Below are positions 47,438 to 55,402 of a DNA stretch of 64,000 nt, piece after piece. A program made the position numbers and the translations under genes. Below the pieces are notes generated by a model that was not told the origin of the DNA, did not search any database, and saw nothing but the letters and a program-made list of their open reading frames with translations. The DNA is taken from assembly GCF_019900845.1 (NCBI RefSeq), contig NZ_CP074570.1:1240001-1304000 (forward strand), in the 5' to 3' direction. Source of the DNA: Paraneptunicella aestuarii. Its GTDB lineage: Bacteria; Pseudomonadota; Gammaproteobacteria; Enterobacterales; Alteromonadaceae. Every line of letters begins with the position of its first letter. Within the stretch, counting starts at the first letter, position 1.

Positions 47438-47507
47438 AATTCTGTGCGTAAAGCATAAATTGGCACAAAGTTTAAAGTATAAGATGACCAACGTCGTGCG
47501 CAGGGTA

Positions 47508-47768
47508 AGCGAGCAATTTGTTGATAAAAATGAGAGCTCATAAGGCTTGGTTTTGTGTAGCTGCGCTTATTTTTTTCGACGGTTCAAACTTAGATGTAGC
47601 TCGATGGCTAAGGAATTGTTCAAGTTTGGTATTGAAGGTAGCTTTTGGATACTTCAAGTCATAAAGCAGAATAAAGCGCCTGAACCAAGCTAAATATGAT
47701 TTTTTAGTTTGCAAGCTATAATGCTTTATTAGCAACTATGTACGTACATATTTAATAAAAGGTGATAT
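47508..47768 (-). pseudogene. intI: Integron integrase (intI) remnant, N-terminal fragment
   Basis: Reading the minus strand from 47768: ISPFIKYVRT, a TAG stop (47736-47738), then LLIKHYSLQTKKSYLAWFRR and FILLYDLKYP, ending ISAATQNQAL, a TGA stop (47538-47540), then ALIFYQQ before similarity fades. This order matches the N-terminal DNA-binding domain of integron integrases (SPF..VR....KHYS..T...YL.W..RFI, then an STQNQAL-type helix). Two in-frame stops and an ATA where ATG is expected show decay. The catalytic domain is missing, because only about 125 bases remain before the upstream exporter. Its orientation, divergent from the cassette to its right, is that of a real integron. The family call is from motif memory. 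Confidence 0.8.
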
Positions 47769-48056
47769 TTAATATCTTTATTTGTTTTGTGATCTTTATT
47801 TTCCTCTTGTGCAAATCTGCTCGCATTCTGAATAAGTGGGGAGTTGTAAGTTTTTGATTTTAATAGAAGTGTAGTTTGAAGTCCAAATTCGCAGAGACCT
47901 ATATAAATTCCAATTCTCGCTTTCCCCAAACTGTCATATGAATAAGAGGCTAGCAATTCGATTTAACCTACTGCTAATATTGGAAAAAATATCATTTTTT
48001 GAATTTTTAGTATGGTGTTAAAAGTGGGCATGCTGGGGATTCGCAGTGATACACTG
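47769..48056 (+). other. AT-rich region between intI remnant and cassette, attI position
   Basis: In an integron the attI site lies between intI and the first cassette, which is this stretch. It ends ACACTGTTAGCACAAT at the cassette junction (GTTAGCAC begins at 48056). There is no attC-like hairpin here, which fits attI rather than a previous cassette. A frame on the minus strand (47729-47956) has no resemblance to known proteins and is probably not a gene. No promoter could be assigned with confidence. Confidence 0.5.
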
Positions 48057-48080
48057 TTAGCACAATGAGAAGGGAGGGGT

Positions 48081-49295
48081 ATGTCATACTCAGCACAGGT
48101 GTTTAGAATTTTGATTGCATCTCCTAGTGATGTAAGTCAAGAACGTGATATCGCAGTAAAAACTATCCAAGAGTGGAATGACTTAAATTCTTCGGAGCGA
48201 CAAATTGTTTTGTTGCCTCTTAGGTGGGAGACCCACTCCGCACCTGAATATGGAAAAAGGCCCCAAGAAATAATAAATCGTCAGGTGGTGGATCAATGCG
48301 ATCTTTTAGTTGGGGTATTCTGGACAAGAATAGGAAGTCCAACAGGTGTAGCGGATAGTGGAACGTTAGAGGAAATTGAGCGAGTTGCGAAAGATGGGAA
48401 GCCAGTGATGCTCTATTTTTCGAAGGCAAATCAAAACCCTGACGATATTGATTTGGATCAATTGAAAAGGCTAAGAGAATTCAAGTCTAAGACTTTTCCG
48501 AAAGCCTTAGTAGAGAATTACTCAAGCCAAGTCGAATTTAGGGATAAATTATCTAAACAACTTGAGATACAAATAAGGGGGCTTCTTGCAGAAAAAGGAA
48601 TAAAAGAAGAGTCAGACATGACGAGCCCGATAACTGATATACAGTTACATTTCTCAGACCCATCAACTGGGGCAGATCTTGGAGAGGAAATAGATTTAAC
48701 AGGTACCTACATTGAAGTAACGGATTATGATGATATTCCTGATTATGAGGAGGAGCAGGAAGTTAAGCGATCAAGATCTCGAAGTTCATTGTCACATATG
48801 ATTATCTCTTCACGCCATAGAGATAAAGACTACTACCGAGATAGGGTTAGGAGATTTGTTGATAATAATTTTAGATCGAGAATAAGATTTTGGCTAAAAA
48901 ATGTGGGAACGATTGGGGCAAGGGATGTATATATCGACCTTAAGGTGAAATCAAGTGGTTCTGGTCTGACTATATTCTCAGATCGCCAGATTGAGGACGA
49001 GAATGGGAACGTTTTTATTTTACCTAGTGGTGATAGTGAGCTAGAAGTGACTAAAGTAGATAGCGGTATATGGTCTAGTGCTATTGAGATGAGAGCTCTT
49101 CAGCCAAAAAGAGAAGTTAGCCCAAATAAGAAGATATCCCTAGGGGCTAAGGAAAGTTGCGAAATATCAGTAGAAGCAAACATATATGCAGATACACTAC
49201 CAGAGCCTATCTCAAAGACACTAAAGATTAACTATGAACTAAAGTTAGTTGAAGCCAGTTATAGAGAGATCTTGGAAGAGTTATCTAAAGAATAA
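48081..49295 (+). CDS. DUF4062 (TIR-like) protein on an integron cassette
   Basis: A 404-residue protein. Residues 1-150 form a DUF4062-type domain: VFRILIASPSDVSQERDIAV (about 7-26), the acidic WETHSAPEYGKRPQEIINRQ region and CDLLVGVFWTRIGSPTG (about 73-89) with SGTLEEIERV and GKPVMLYFS. This fold is related to TIR domains and turns up in signalling and antiphage proteins. Residues 180-404 are a second, beta-rich region that I do not recognise, after an acidic and Arg-Ser-rich linker (about 213-250). It starts 24 bases into the cassette, with GAGGGG before the ATG, and base composition is more AT-rich than its neighbours. The attC site follows 15 bases after the stop. Function inferred only as a possible defence effector. 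Confidence 0.8.
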   Translation: MSYSAQVFRILIASPSDVSQERDIAVKTIQEWNDLNSSERQIVLLPLRWETHSAPEYGKRPQEIINRQVVDQCDLLVGVFWTRIGSPTGVADSGTLEEIERVAKDGKPVMLYFSKANQNPDDIDLDQLKRLREFKSKTFPKALVENYSSQVEFRDKLSKQLEIQIRGLLAEKGIKEESDMTSPITDIQLHFSDPSTGADLGEEIDLTGTYIEVTDYDDIPDYEEEQEVKRSRSRSSLSHMIISSRHRDKDYYRDRVRRFVDNNFRSRIRFWLKNVGTIGARDVYIDLKVKSSGSGLTIFSDRQIEDENGNVFILPSGDSELEVTKVDSGIWSSAIEMRALQPKREVSPNKKISLGAKESCEISVEANIYADTLPEPISKTLKINYELKLVEASYREILEELSKE

Positions 49296-49310
49296 CGAAG
49301 TAAATTATTG

Positions 49311-49419
49311 TGCTAACAATTGGCTTTAGAGGGACTTGCTCTCCGCGGTGTTTCGTTTGTGGCGAATGCCACAAGCCTCACACCGCTCCGGCAAGCCCCT
49401 CAGCCTGAGCGTTAGCACA
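49311..49419 (+). repeat. attC recombination site of the cassette
   Basis: A 109-base imperfect palindrome bounded by GTGCTAAC (49311-49318) and GTTAGCAC (49412-49419). Inside, AGAGGGACTTGC pairs with GCAAGCCCCTC with a shift, CCGCGGTGT with ACACCGC, and GTGGC with GCCAC at the tip. The opening resembles the start of Vibrio-type attC repeats (TAACAA..GGC..AGAGGG). The sequence GTTAGCACAAT at 49412 recurs at 48056, the left end of the cassette, so the cassette (about 48057-49412, 1356 bases) looks like a canonical insertion at G|TT. Confidence 0.85.
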
Positions 49420-49518
49420 ATAAAGGAAACATCAGTCGAAGCGGAAAGTGCATCAATAATTAAATGCCCCTTCCTCATCAACGGAATTAACGGACAACTT
49501 ATTCTTTTATGCACAATC

Positions 49519-50328
49519 CTATTGGCAGTTAGGTTTCACTGGCGCTGCTTTGTAATAAGAATTTGCTTGCGGCATATGTTGCTGTAATTGCTCCATTCGC
49601 GTACCGGGAGATGGGTGAGTAGAAAGCAGCTCAGGAGGGCGATTACCTTCGCTAGCCTTCTCCATATTCTTCCAAAGTTCAACTGACTGCTCGGGTTTAA
49701 ACCCGGCTTTTGCCATTAGATCCAAACCAATTATGTCAGCTTCTGACTCGTGAGTACGGCTAAAAGGAAGTTGTACGCCCACTTGCACGCCAAGTCCAAT
49801 GGCCGACATAATCTCCTTGCTGTGACCTACCTGATTCGATTGCAGTATCTGGTTGGTCACTTGCATGCCCACATTAATCAGTGTGCCAGAAGACATGCGC
49901 TCATTACCGTGATCAGCAATAACGTGACCGACTTCGTGCCCAATAACCGCAGCTAATTGATGTTGGTTTTTAGCGACTTTTAATAAGCCGGTATAAACGC
50001 CTATTTTGCCACCGGGCAGTGCAAAGGCATTCACTTGATCATCTTCAAATACCACCACTTCCCATTCGCCGGAATAAACACTTTTTGGTACTTGAGCGGT
50101 AATGTGTTTGGCAACGCAGCTTACATAGGCGTTTTGGGTTTTAACGGCTGACGGTTTGCCTTCGGTTTTCATGGTGTCGAAGGCTTGTTGCCCCATGCCA
50201 ATCATTTGGCTGCTGGAATAGAGTTTTAACTGGTTTCTGCCGGTTGGTGATTTGGCGCAAGACACAATACCAACAGAACTAACGATAAAAGCGAAACAAC
50301 AAACTAACTTTAATGTGCGATTGGACAT
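49519..50328 (-). CDS. M48 family metalloprotease, lipoprotein (LoiP/YcaL-like)
   Basis: From ATG 50328 (AAGAGG at good spacing) this is a 269-residue lipoprotein: signal peptide with lipobox ending VSC (about residue 24). The zinc motif HEVGHVIADH (HExxH) is at about 131-140, and the third ligand Glu lies in SRTHESEADIIGLDLM (about 192-207). Then HPSPGTRMEQL closes the M48 fold. It probably degrades misfolded envelope proteins at the outer membrane. It is convergent with the integron cassette and begins a stretch of core genes. Confidence 0.93.
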   Translation of the reverse strand: MSNRTLKLVCCFAFIVSSVGIVSCAKSPTGRNQLKLYSSSQMIGMGQQAFDTMKTEGKPSAVKTQNAYVSCVAKHITAQVPKSVYSGEWEVVVFEDDQVNAFALPGGKIGVYTGLLKVAKNQHQLAAVIGHEVGHVIADHGNERMSSGTLINVGMQVTNQILQSNQVGHSKEIMSAIGLGVQVGVQLPFSRTHESEADIIGLDLMAKAGFKPEQSVELWKNMEKASEGNRPPELLSTHPSPGTRMEQLQQHMPQANSYYKAAPVKPNCQ

Positions 50329-50475
50329 GCTATTCATCCTCTTACTGTGCCCAGGGAAATTCCGTAGATTAATAATAGTCGCTAATGAGTCGAATTCATT
50401 TGAAATTGAAAGGTTTATTTAAGGCTTGCTGCATTTCTATCTGGAAAAAAGAGCAAGCCTTGACGGCAGCGCTGT

Positions 50476-50877
50476 CTATTCTTCGATGATCTCAAAGCTA
50501 TGAGTTATCTCGACAGATTTACCCAACATGATGGACAAAGAGCAATATTTGTCGGCAGACAAATTGACCGCTCTTTCAACATGTTTTTCAGAAATTCCTT
50601 TGCCGCGAACAATAAAGTGCAAGTGCATGGTTTTAAACACCGCCGGAACCGCATCGACACGCTCGGCTTCCAGTTTTACTTCAACGCCGGTGACTTCCTG
50701 TTTCGCTTTTTCCAGAATATTAACTACATCGATAGAAGAGCAGCTTCCTGTGGCCATTAACACCATTTCCATGGGGGTAGCAGACACTTTCTTCTGACCG
50801 TCCAGAAGCACCTTGTTGCCGTTTTCCGTTGTTCCTTCAAAAAGTAAATCGTGTTGCCATTTCACTGTTGCTTGCAT
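50476..50877 (-). CDS. OsmC family protein (YhfA type)
   Basis: A 133-residue OsmC/Ohr-fold protein: VLLDGQKKVSATPMEMVLMATGSCSSIDVVNILEKAK (about 22-58) contains the N-terminal Cys of the family, and the C-terminal KYCSLSIMLGKSVEITHSFEI (about 109-129) the second Cys. The pair typically reduces peroxides. YhfA-like members are cytoplasmic with poorly known substrates. It is on the minus strand, alone. Confidence 0.9.
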   Translation of the reverse strand: MQATVKWQHDLLFEGTTENGNKVLLDGQKKVSATPMEMVLMATGSCSSIDVVNILEKAKQEVTGVEVKLEAERVDAVPAVFKTMHLHFIVRGKGISEKHVERAVNLSADKYCSLSIMLGKSVEITHSFEIIEE

Positions 50878-51313
50878 GAGAAAATCCTGCGTTCTAATTT
50901 TTTATTGGTTAATGGAAAAATTGGGCTGAATGCATTTACCCAATAGATAAACACCAGAATCATATCCCCAAAAGGCTCATTAAGGGAATGAGTTGAAGCT
51001 GTTTTGCTGAGCAATTCCCTGTAAACCTATCAGGTTAAATGTTTACAGCAATGAAAAGTGCAGCTTCACAAATGTGAATATGTTGATTCAGAATATAATT
51101 TATGTGCCGATATTTTTGGGTAAGTTAGATGCCAATTGCAGGTAATTTAATGCTGTTTTCCTGATTTTTGCGCATATTTTGTGAGTTAACTTGCCAAGCA
51201 TATATTCCATGACTATACAGATATAGCAATGGCTTTATGATGGCGCTCAGATGTTGCAGATATGTCAGATGTTGACGTCAGGATCGAATTAATTATGCAA
51301 AGGATAAAGGTAT
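50878..51313. promoter_or_regulatory. Intergenic region with an inverted repeat, upstream of an exported protein
   Basis: A gap of 436 bases between divergent genes. CTGTAAAC (51019-51026) and GTTTACAG (51041-51048) are an 8-base inverted repeat that could form a hairpin or an operator. AAAGG precedes the downstream ATG at 51314. No coding frame seen. Confidence 0.45.
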
Positions 51314-52093
51314 ATGAAACAGGTTTTCTCATCGCTATTACTTCTAATATTTACTTCCTGGTTTTCGGCTTACGCTGATGAAATAGTCCCCGATTACACG
51401 AATCCCGTAGTGGGATTAATCGGCGCTAGTTCAGTCGACCCGGAAACATCTCCTTTTAACACAATCGGCCTTACTGCTTTAAATGGCTCTTCCTTTAGAG
51501 GCTTGGCTGACTATATGAAAGCGCGCAGTATTCATCAGGCCAAGGGTATTGTTTATCGCGAAGTAGCGGAAGCTGGGGCGACAACTAACGGCCAGAATGG
51601 TTATTTGAGTGTTCTGGAACAAGCTAAACGGTTAGTTGAACACACAACTACATGGAACGATGGTGTTCATCTAAAAGCGGCGGTTATCTTTCACTTTAAC
51701 GATTGTTTACATTCTATCGCTGGACTGTGTGATGAGCAGGATGTACTGAACATCACGGTTGCGAATGTAAGAGAAGCTATCGAGTATCTACAAGCTGCCA
51801 ATGTGAAAGTATTCATCACCAGATTGATCGATTATGATCGACTAGACTTGCCTTTGGTCGAAGAAATCTACTCTCAGATCTCACCGGGCTTTAAAGTGGC
51901 CTCAGAAGCTAACTACAATTTGTACAAATCCATTTATGAAACTGAAATGGAGCAATTAAACGGCGTTACCGTAATTGATGTTTGGCAGGGAATGGAACAT
52001 ATTGGTGACGGACTGCACGCTGACCACAGTTCCAAGATGCGAGCCTCGAAACGATTGCATCGAGCGTTACGACGCTATCTTCGAGCTCAATAA
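51314..52093 (+). CDS. Exported SGNH-hydrolase-like protein
   Basis: A 259-residue protein with a clear signal peptide (about 1-21, ending AYAD). The mature part has SGNH-like blocks: VVGLIGASSVDP (about 31-42; nucleophile Ser in the GASS block), IFHFNDCLH (about 124-132; the N block) and a C-terminal GDGLHADHSSKMRAS (about 235-249; Asp-x-x-His). This would make it a periplasmic or secreted lipase/esterase-like enzyme. The block spacing fits, but the call is from motifs only. It is a single gene just before the tRNA-Arg pair. Confidence 0.6.
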   Translation: MKQVFSSLLLLIFTSWFSAYADEIVPDYTNPVVGLIGASSVDPETSPFNTIGLTALNGSSFRGLADYMKARSIHQAKGIVYREVAEAGATTNGQNGYLSVLEQAKRLVEHTTTWNDGVHLKAAVIFHFNDCLHSIAGLCDEQDVLNITVANVREAIEYLQAANVKVFITRLIDYDRLDLPLVEEIYSQISPGFKVASEANYNLYKSIYETEMEQLNGVTVIDVWQGMEHIGDGLHADHSSKMRASKRLHRALRRYLRAQ

Positions 52094-52157
52094 AAGAGCA
52101 AATTGACTATTAATTAATAGTTGAACAAGATTTAGCGAAATTTCACTGAATTAATAG

Positions 52158-52185
52158 TTGATTTAATTTAATTGAAATGTACAAT
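52158..52185 (+). promoter_or_regulatory. Promoter of the tRNA-Arg genes
   Basis: TTGATT (52158-52163) and TACAAT (52180-52185) are spaced by 16 bases, followed by the GC-rich GCGCACCGC expected at a stringently controlled stable RNA promoter. The first tRNA begins 66 bases after the -10 box. Confidence 0.75.
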
Positions 52186-52251
52186 GCGCACCGCACTTGA
52201 GAACTGAATCGTTCACAGATATCATCCAAGTTGCATTAAAGAAAAGACAGC

Positions 52252-52328
52252 GCGTGTGTAGCTCAGCTGGATAGAGTACCTGGCTACGAACCAGGCGGTC
52301 GGAGGTTCGAATCCTTCCACACGCGCCA
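52252..52328 (+). tRNA. tRNA-Arg (anticodon ACG), copy 1
   Basis: A 77-base cloverleaf: acceptor GCGTGTG with CACACGC, D arm GCTC..GAGT region, anticodon stem CCTGG/CCAGG with loop CTACGAA (anticodon ACG), T arm with GGTTCGAATCC, discriminator G and encoded CCA. It follows the same scheme as the Escherichia coli argV-type genes, although the acceptor stem differs. ACG becomes ICG by deamination and reads CGU, CGC and CGA. Confidence 0.97.
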
Positions 52329-52355
52329 TTTCTTATTCTTTAACTCCTTTTCTGC

Positions 52356-52432
52356 GCGTGTGTAGCTCAGCTGGATAGAGTACCTGGCTACGAACCAGGC
52401 GGTCGGAGGTTCGAATCCTTCCACACGCGCCA
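52356..52432 (+). tRNA. tRNA-Arg (anticodon ACG), copy 2
   Basis: Identical over all 77 bases to the copy 27 bases upstream, with the CCA encoded. The two are probably processed from one transcript. tRNA-Arg genes are common integration targets, and the accessory island begins right after this copy. Confidence 0.97.
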
Positions 52433-52747
52433 TTTTCTATTTTCGCTATTATTTCCCTCATATCCCAGCAATGCCTTAGTGGCTCTGCAATTGCCGATTT
52501 TGAAAAAGTTCGAAAACCTCTGTTGTTATATTGCTTTTCCTAAACTGCCACATCGCTACGATAGGCTACGGCCGAAATGTTTCTGATAATGATGAAGAGC
52601 CGCTTGCAAGAGTACAAAGGCATTGAATCCTTGTCGATTAATCTCATGGCTCGCATCGGATACCGGTGTTCTAAAGCGCATTTACTTTTTGCGCACTTTA
52701 ACCTATAAGACAATGTAAGAAATATTCATATTTATTGGGGTGAAACC
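52433..52747. other. Non-coding stretch between tRNA-Arg and parD
   Basis: About 315 bases with no convincing gene, repeat or att duplication. I looked for a second copy of the tRNA 3' end here and in the island and did not find one. The last 50 bases (AAATATTCATATTTATT) are AT-rich and likely hold the parDE promoter. Confidence 0.4.
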
Positions 52748-53011
52748 ATGTCACAAGCAAAAACACAAACTTTAAGCCTTGGTGAGCACTGGAATGCCTT
52801 TATCGCCGCACAAATAGAAGATGGGCGCTATGCCTCAGCCAGTGAAGTAGTAAGGGATGCGCTACGCCTGATGGAAGAAAAACGTTCTGCTTCCAAGCTT
52901 GAGCAACTGCGTGCTGCTTTGCGTGAAGGTGAAGAAAGTGGTGATGCCGGTGTGTTTGATCTCGAAGCTATTAAACGTGAGGCGCTCAAGGAAATGGAAC
53001 TTTCAAAGTAA
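52748..53011 (+). CDS. parD: ParD-like antitoxin, module 1
   Basis: An 87-residue type II antitoxin. The ribbon-helix-helix N-terminus LSLGEHWNAFIAAQIEDGRYASASEVVRDALRLME (about 10-45) is a textbook ParD/CopG start, and the C-terminal tail is the toxin-binding part. It ends exactly where the toxin gene begins. It shares LSLGEHW, GRY.SASE.VRDALR and EE with the second ParD near 56.4 kb, so the two modules are related. Confidence 0.9.
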   Translation: MSQAKTQTLSLGEHWNAFIAAQIEDGRYASASEVVRDALRLMEEKRSASKLEQLRAALREGEESGDAGVFDLEAIKREALKEMELSK

Positions 53012-53302
53012 ATGCTGTTAATTCATATTCAGGTCAAGGCCAAGGACGATCTCAAGAAAATCCTGATACATTCGATTGAGCAGTGGGGACTGGAACGAGC
53101 AGAGCAGTATTATGATGAGCTTGGTGCAGGAATTACCTCTATTGCCGAAAACCCTCAGTTAGGTTTTGCGCGTGATGATCTGAAAACGGGCTATCGTCAG
53201 CTTACGGTTGCAAAACACTGTGTTTTCTATCGTGTCTCAAAATCAAAAATCCATGTAATCCGAATCCTGCATGAAAGAATGCTGAAATCAGGCCATCTCT
53301 AA
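53012..53302 (+). CDS. parE: ParE-like toxin, module 1
   Basis: A 96-residue RelE/ParE-superfamily toxin: LIHIQVKAKDDLKKILIHSIEQWG (about 3-26), YYDELGAGITSIAENPQLGFARDDLKTGYRQLTVAKHCVFYRVSKSKIHVIRILHERM (about 33-90). ParE toxins poison DNA gyrase. The ATG abuts the parD stop, so translation is coupled. Key family features (the YR and HERM ends) look intact. Confidence 0.9.
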   Translation: MLLIHIQVKAKDDLKKILIHSIEQWGLERAEQYYDELGAGITSIAENPQLGFARDDLKTGYRQLTVAKHCVFYRVSKSKIHVIRILHERMLKSGHL

Positions 53303-53512
53303 TCTGGCGTTATTAATTCCTCTATCCTTTCGCCCTATAATTGTACTGATGAAACGTTGGGCAAGTTGCGTTTCTCTGGGTTGATGACGCGCTCGACGTG
53401 CAGCAATCCAGGTGCAACGAATATCGCTCAATCGTGCTCAACGGCGTAACGCTTGAAGCCATTCAAAATTGACTGAGACATCACTCCACTTGCGAATGAA
53501 CATGCATCGCCT

Positions 53513-53805
53513 TTGTTCTTATCACAGCGCGGCATAGGCCAAGCCCTCAGCGTTCCTGCGGTTACAAACCTTGCTAATAAATGGAGCAATGGAGCTGGAC
53601 TACAAGGTAACTATGATTCGCATAGCTTACGCAAAACACGGGGCTTGCATATTTTAACGTGCCAGTTTGTCAACGCATCGCCAACCGCGCCAGCGTCACC
53701 TTGCCCATTAAAGCATTCGGTCACGCCACCCAAGTTCAAACCCTCAAATACCTCAGCATCCTGCTACTAGAAGTGCCTGATTTATATTGCGATTTAGAGT
53801 TGTGA
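53513..53805 (+). pseudogene. Tyrosine recombinase remnant, frameshifted C-terminal part
   Basis: One frame reads LFLSQRGIGQALSVPAVTNL and NKWSNGAGLQGNYDSHSLRKTRG, the box with His-x-x-Arg of tyrosine recombinases. A different frame continues VCQRIANRASVTLPIKAFGHATQVQTLKYLSILLLE up to a stop at 53803-53805, with the expected GHA and Tyr boxes. The switch of frame between about 53640 and 53670, plus the missing N-terminus, marks a pseudogene. Whether it is a prophage or integrative-element integrase is not clear. The site beside tRNA-Arg suggests it once drove insertion here. Confidence 0.75.
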
Positions 53806-53890
53806 ATAGTTCGCCTTTGAGGTCAAAAAGGATAATAGATAAATCTATTATGCTTTGTGGTTTTCGCCTTTTGGTGGTAACAATCACAAT

Positions 53891-53912
53891 CGTCAGCTTT
53901 GTCCCCAGAGGG
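53891..53912 (+). repeat. Short direct repeat, degenerate copy 0
   Basis: CGTCAGCTTTGTCCCCAGAG resembles copies 1 and 2 (CGTCCGCTTTGTCCCGAAAG) at most positions. It lies upstream of the unknown gene at 53967, so the three copies border and separate two genes. It also overlaps a local GTCCCC/GGGGAC dyad and a TAACAA/TTGTTA outer pair. Confidence 0.5.
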
Positions 53913-53966
53913 GACGTTGTTAGTTGAGGTGATTTATAATAAAGGTACATCAAAAAGGAGACTAGG

Positions 53967-54596
53967 GTGAGCGATGTAGATAACAAATTAGACGATAAGT
54001 TTTATGAGTTTTTGCACCTGATAACAGTCCTATGCGAATGCTACGACTCTAAAAATGAGGAGGTTCTTGCTTTACCAATAAGTACGGCAATACGAGTCCT
54101 GCTTCATGATACAAAAAATAGCACGTCCCTATTAACTCATCTTAATAAAAGTAAAGAAAATTTCTTTAGCACCAACCTCAAAGATTCAAGAGAATGTGTT
54201 CACCTAGGGCTGGTTAGAAGAGTCAATATCGGCGTAAAGGATGGCGTTGGCGGAGAAGCTAAATACCTTCCCTTATGCTATGGGAAATACTTTTCGACAG
54301 AAGAGCAAGGTAAATATCTTAGTTTCAATGAATGGTGGGAAAAAGAAGGTATATTTGTCAATGAACAATCGACATTAACTAGAAAAGACCTAGTTCTTAA
54401 CGTAACAAATAAAGACGGTGGGGCACATTTCGACAAGAAAGTTAAAAAGAATTATGATGCTTTTAGGCATTCATGGTCTGGAGGTTCTTGTTTGTCTGGA
54501 ATTAATTCAGGTATTAAAAGAGGTTACGATAACATCCCAATCTATCCTGCAATTAGACAAATCGGGTATGAATTACTACGCACGCTAAAAGATTAA
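53967..54596 (+). CDS. Unknown protein of the accessory island
   Basis: A 209-residue soluble protein starting at GTG 53967 after AAAAGGAGA, a strong ribosome-binding site. The C-terminal half has FNEWWEKEGIFVNEQSTLTRKDLVLNVTNKDGGAHFDKKVKKNY (about 118-161) followed by a run of Gly/Ser and PAIRQIGYELLRTLK. The GGAH..KK block looks like a conserved family motif that I have seen in accessory-region proteins, but I cannot name it. It is AT-rich, in keeping with transfer. The stop TAA opens repeat copy 1. Confidence 0.7.
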   Translation: MSDVDNKLDDKFYEFLHLITVLCECYDSKNEEVLALPISTAIRVLLHDTKNSTSLLTHLNKSKENFFSTNLKDSRECVHLGLVRRVNIGVKDGVGGEAKYLPLCYGKYFSTEEQGKYLSFNEWWEKEGIFVNEQSTLTRKDLVLNVTNKDGGAHFDKKVKKNYDAFRHSWSGGSCLSGINSGIKRGYDNIPIYPAIRQIGYELLRTLKD

Positions 54597-54615
54597 CGTC
54601 CGCTTAGTGCCGAAA
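54594..54615 (+). repeat. Short direct repeat, copy 1
   Basis: TAACGTCCGCTTAGTGCC then GAAA, starting with the stop codon of the upstream gene. Twenty of its 22 bases match copy 2. Confidence 0.7.
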
Positions 54616-54697
54616 ATGATTAAGTAGAATTGCTGAAAACAAGACTGATATTCTACCAATATATTGGGGTTTCTTATTTCAATAATATGAGGCTAAA

Positions 54698-55402
54698 ATG
54701 ACTGGAATAGCAATAAATAATCATGGAGAGTTTTTTGTTGCATCAAACTTCAGTGATCATGAATGGGAGATGCTAAAGGAAGATTATGTGGTTGGTGAGT
54801 TTTTAATGCCTTGCTGCCGCTCTCCTGCAATACTGAAGACTAGCCCCAATGGATTGAAGTTTTTTGCACATTATTCTGATGAATGTGCCACAGCACCAGA
54901 AACGATATGGCACATTCAAGCAAAAGAATCTCTAGTTAAGGAACTACGTCAAAAATCTATAAATGCGAGGAGCGAGGTGTCAGGCGGAAAAGCCACAGAA
55001 AAATGGAAGGCAGATATATATTTCGAGCACTCAAATAGAAAAATTGCTTTTGAAATTCAGCATTCATATCAACACCTGAGGGATTACTTTAAAAGGCAGA
55101 AAAGATATGAAAAGTCTAATGTGGAATGCTACTGGATTTTGTATAAGCCTCGTTTCGTAACAGTCTCTAAATCAATTGCAAAATATCGGATTAAAGAAGA
55201 GTTTGGCAATATTTTTCCAGAAGAGAAGAAAGTAGCATCTGGGGTTAATCAAATTTCTTCACTCCCAATCGTTTGGTTTGAGTCAGAAGAAAATGAGCAA
55301 ATTAAAGCCCCTGGTTTCTTTTCAGCTAGCAGTAGTTGGTGGATAGATTGCATTCTTAATGGAAGGTTTTGTTATTCCATTGAAGGTTGGAGAATTCAAT
55401 AA
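54698..55402 (+). CDS. CoiA-like nuclease-domain protein
   Basis: A 234-residue protein resembling the competence protein CoiA. It shows CCRSPAILKTSPNGLKFFAHYSDE (about 38-61), the helix HIQAKESLVKELR (about 72-84), the PD-(D/E)XK-like core WKADIYFEHSNRKIAFEIQHS (about 103-123) with Asp, and Glu-x-Gln, and then YFKRQKRYEKSNVECYWIL. CoiA-like proteins are found with transformation genes in Gram-positives and alone on mobile regions in Gram-negatives, where they may act as nucleases. No competence genes are near. Repeats border it on both sides. ATG start, GAGGC upstream. Confidence 0.78.
   Translation: MTGIAINNHGEFFVASNFSDHEWEMLKEDYVVGEFLMPCCRSPAILKTSPNGLKFFAHYSDECATAPETIWHIQAKESLVKELRQKSINARSEVSGGKATEKWKADIYFEHSNRKIAFEIQHSYQHLRDYFKRQKRYEKSNVECYWILYKPRFVTVSKSIAKYRIKEEFGNIFPEEKKVASGVNQISSLPIVWFESEENEQIKAPGFFSASSSWWIDCILNGRFCYSIEGWRIQ

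Noticed and set aside
47729..47956. A 75-codon minus-strand frame between the intI remnant and the cassette
   Set aside because: No recognisable motif; it runs through the position expected for attI and overlaps the integrase remnant in another frame.
49336..49587. Open frames overlapping the attC site
   Set aside because: They run through the palindrome and into the M48 gene; attC hairpins often create such frames.
52252..52432. The tandem tRNA-Arg copies as att duplications from an insertion
   Set aside because: The copies are identical over the full 77 bases and spaced by 27 bases with a shared promoter, which is normal for a tRNA operon.
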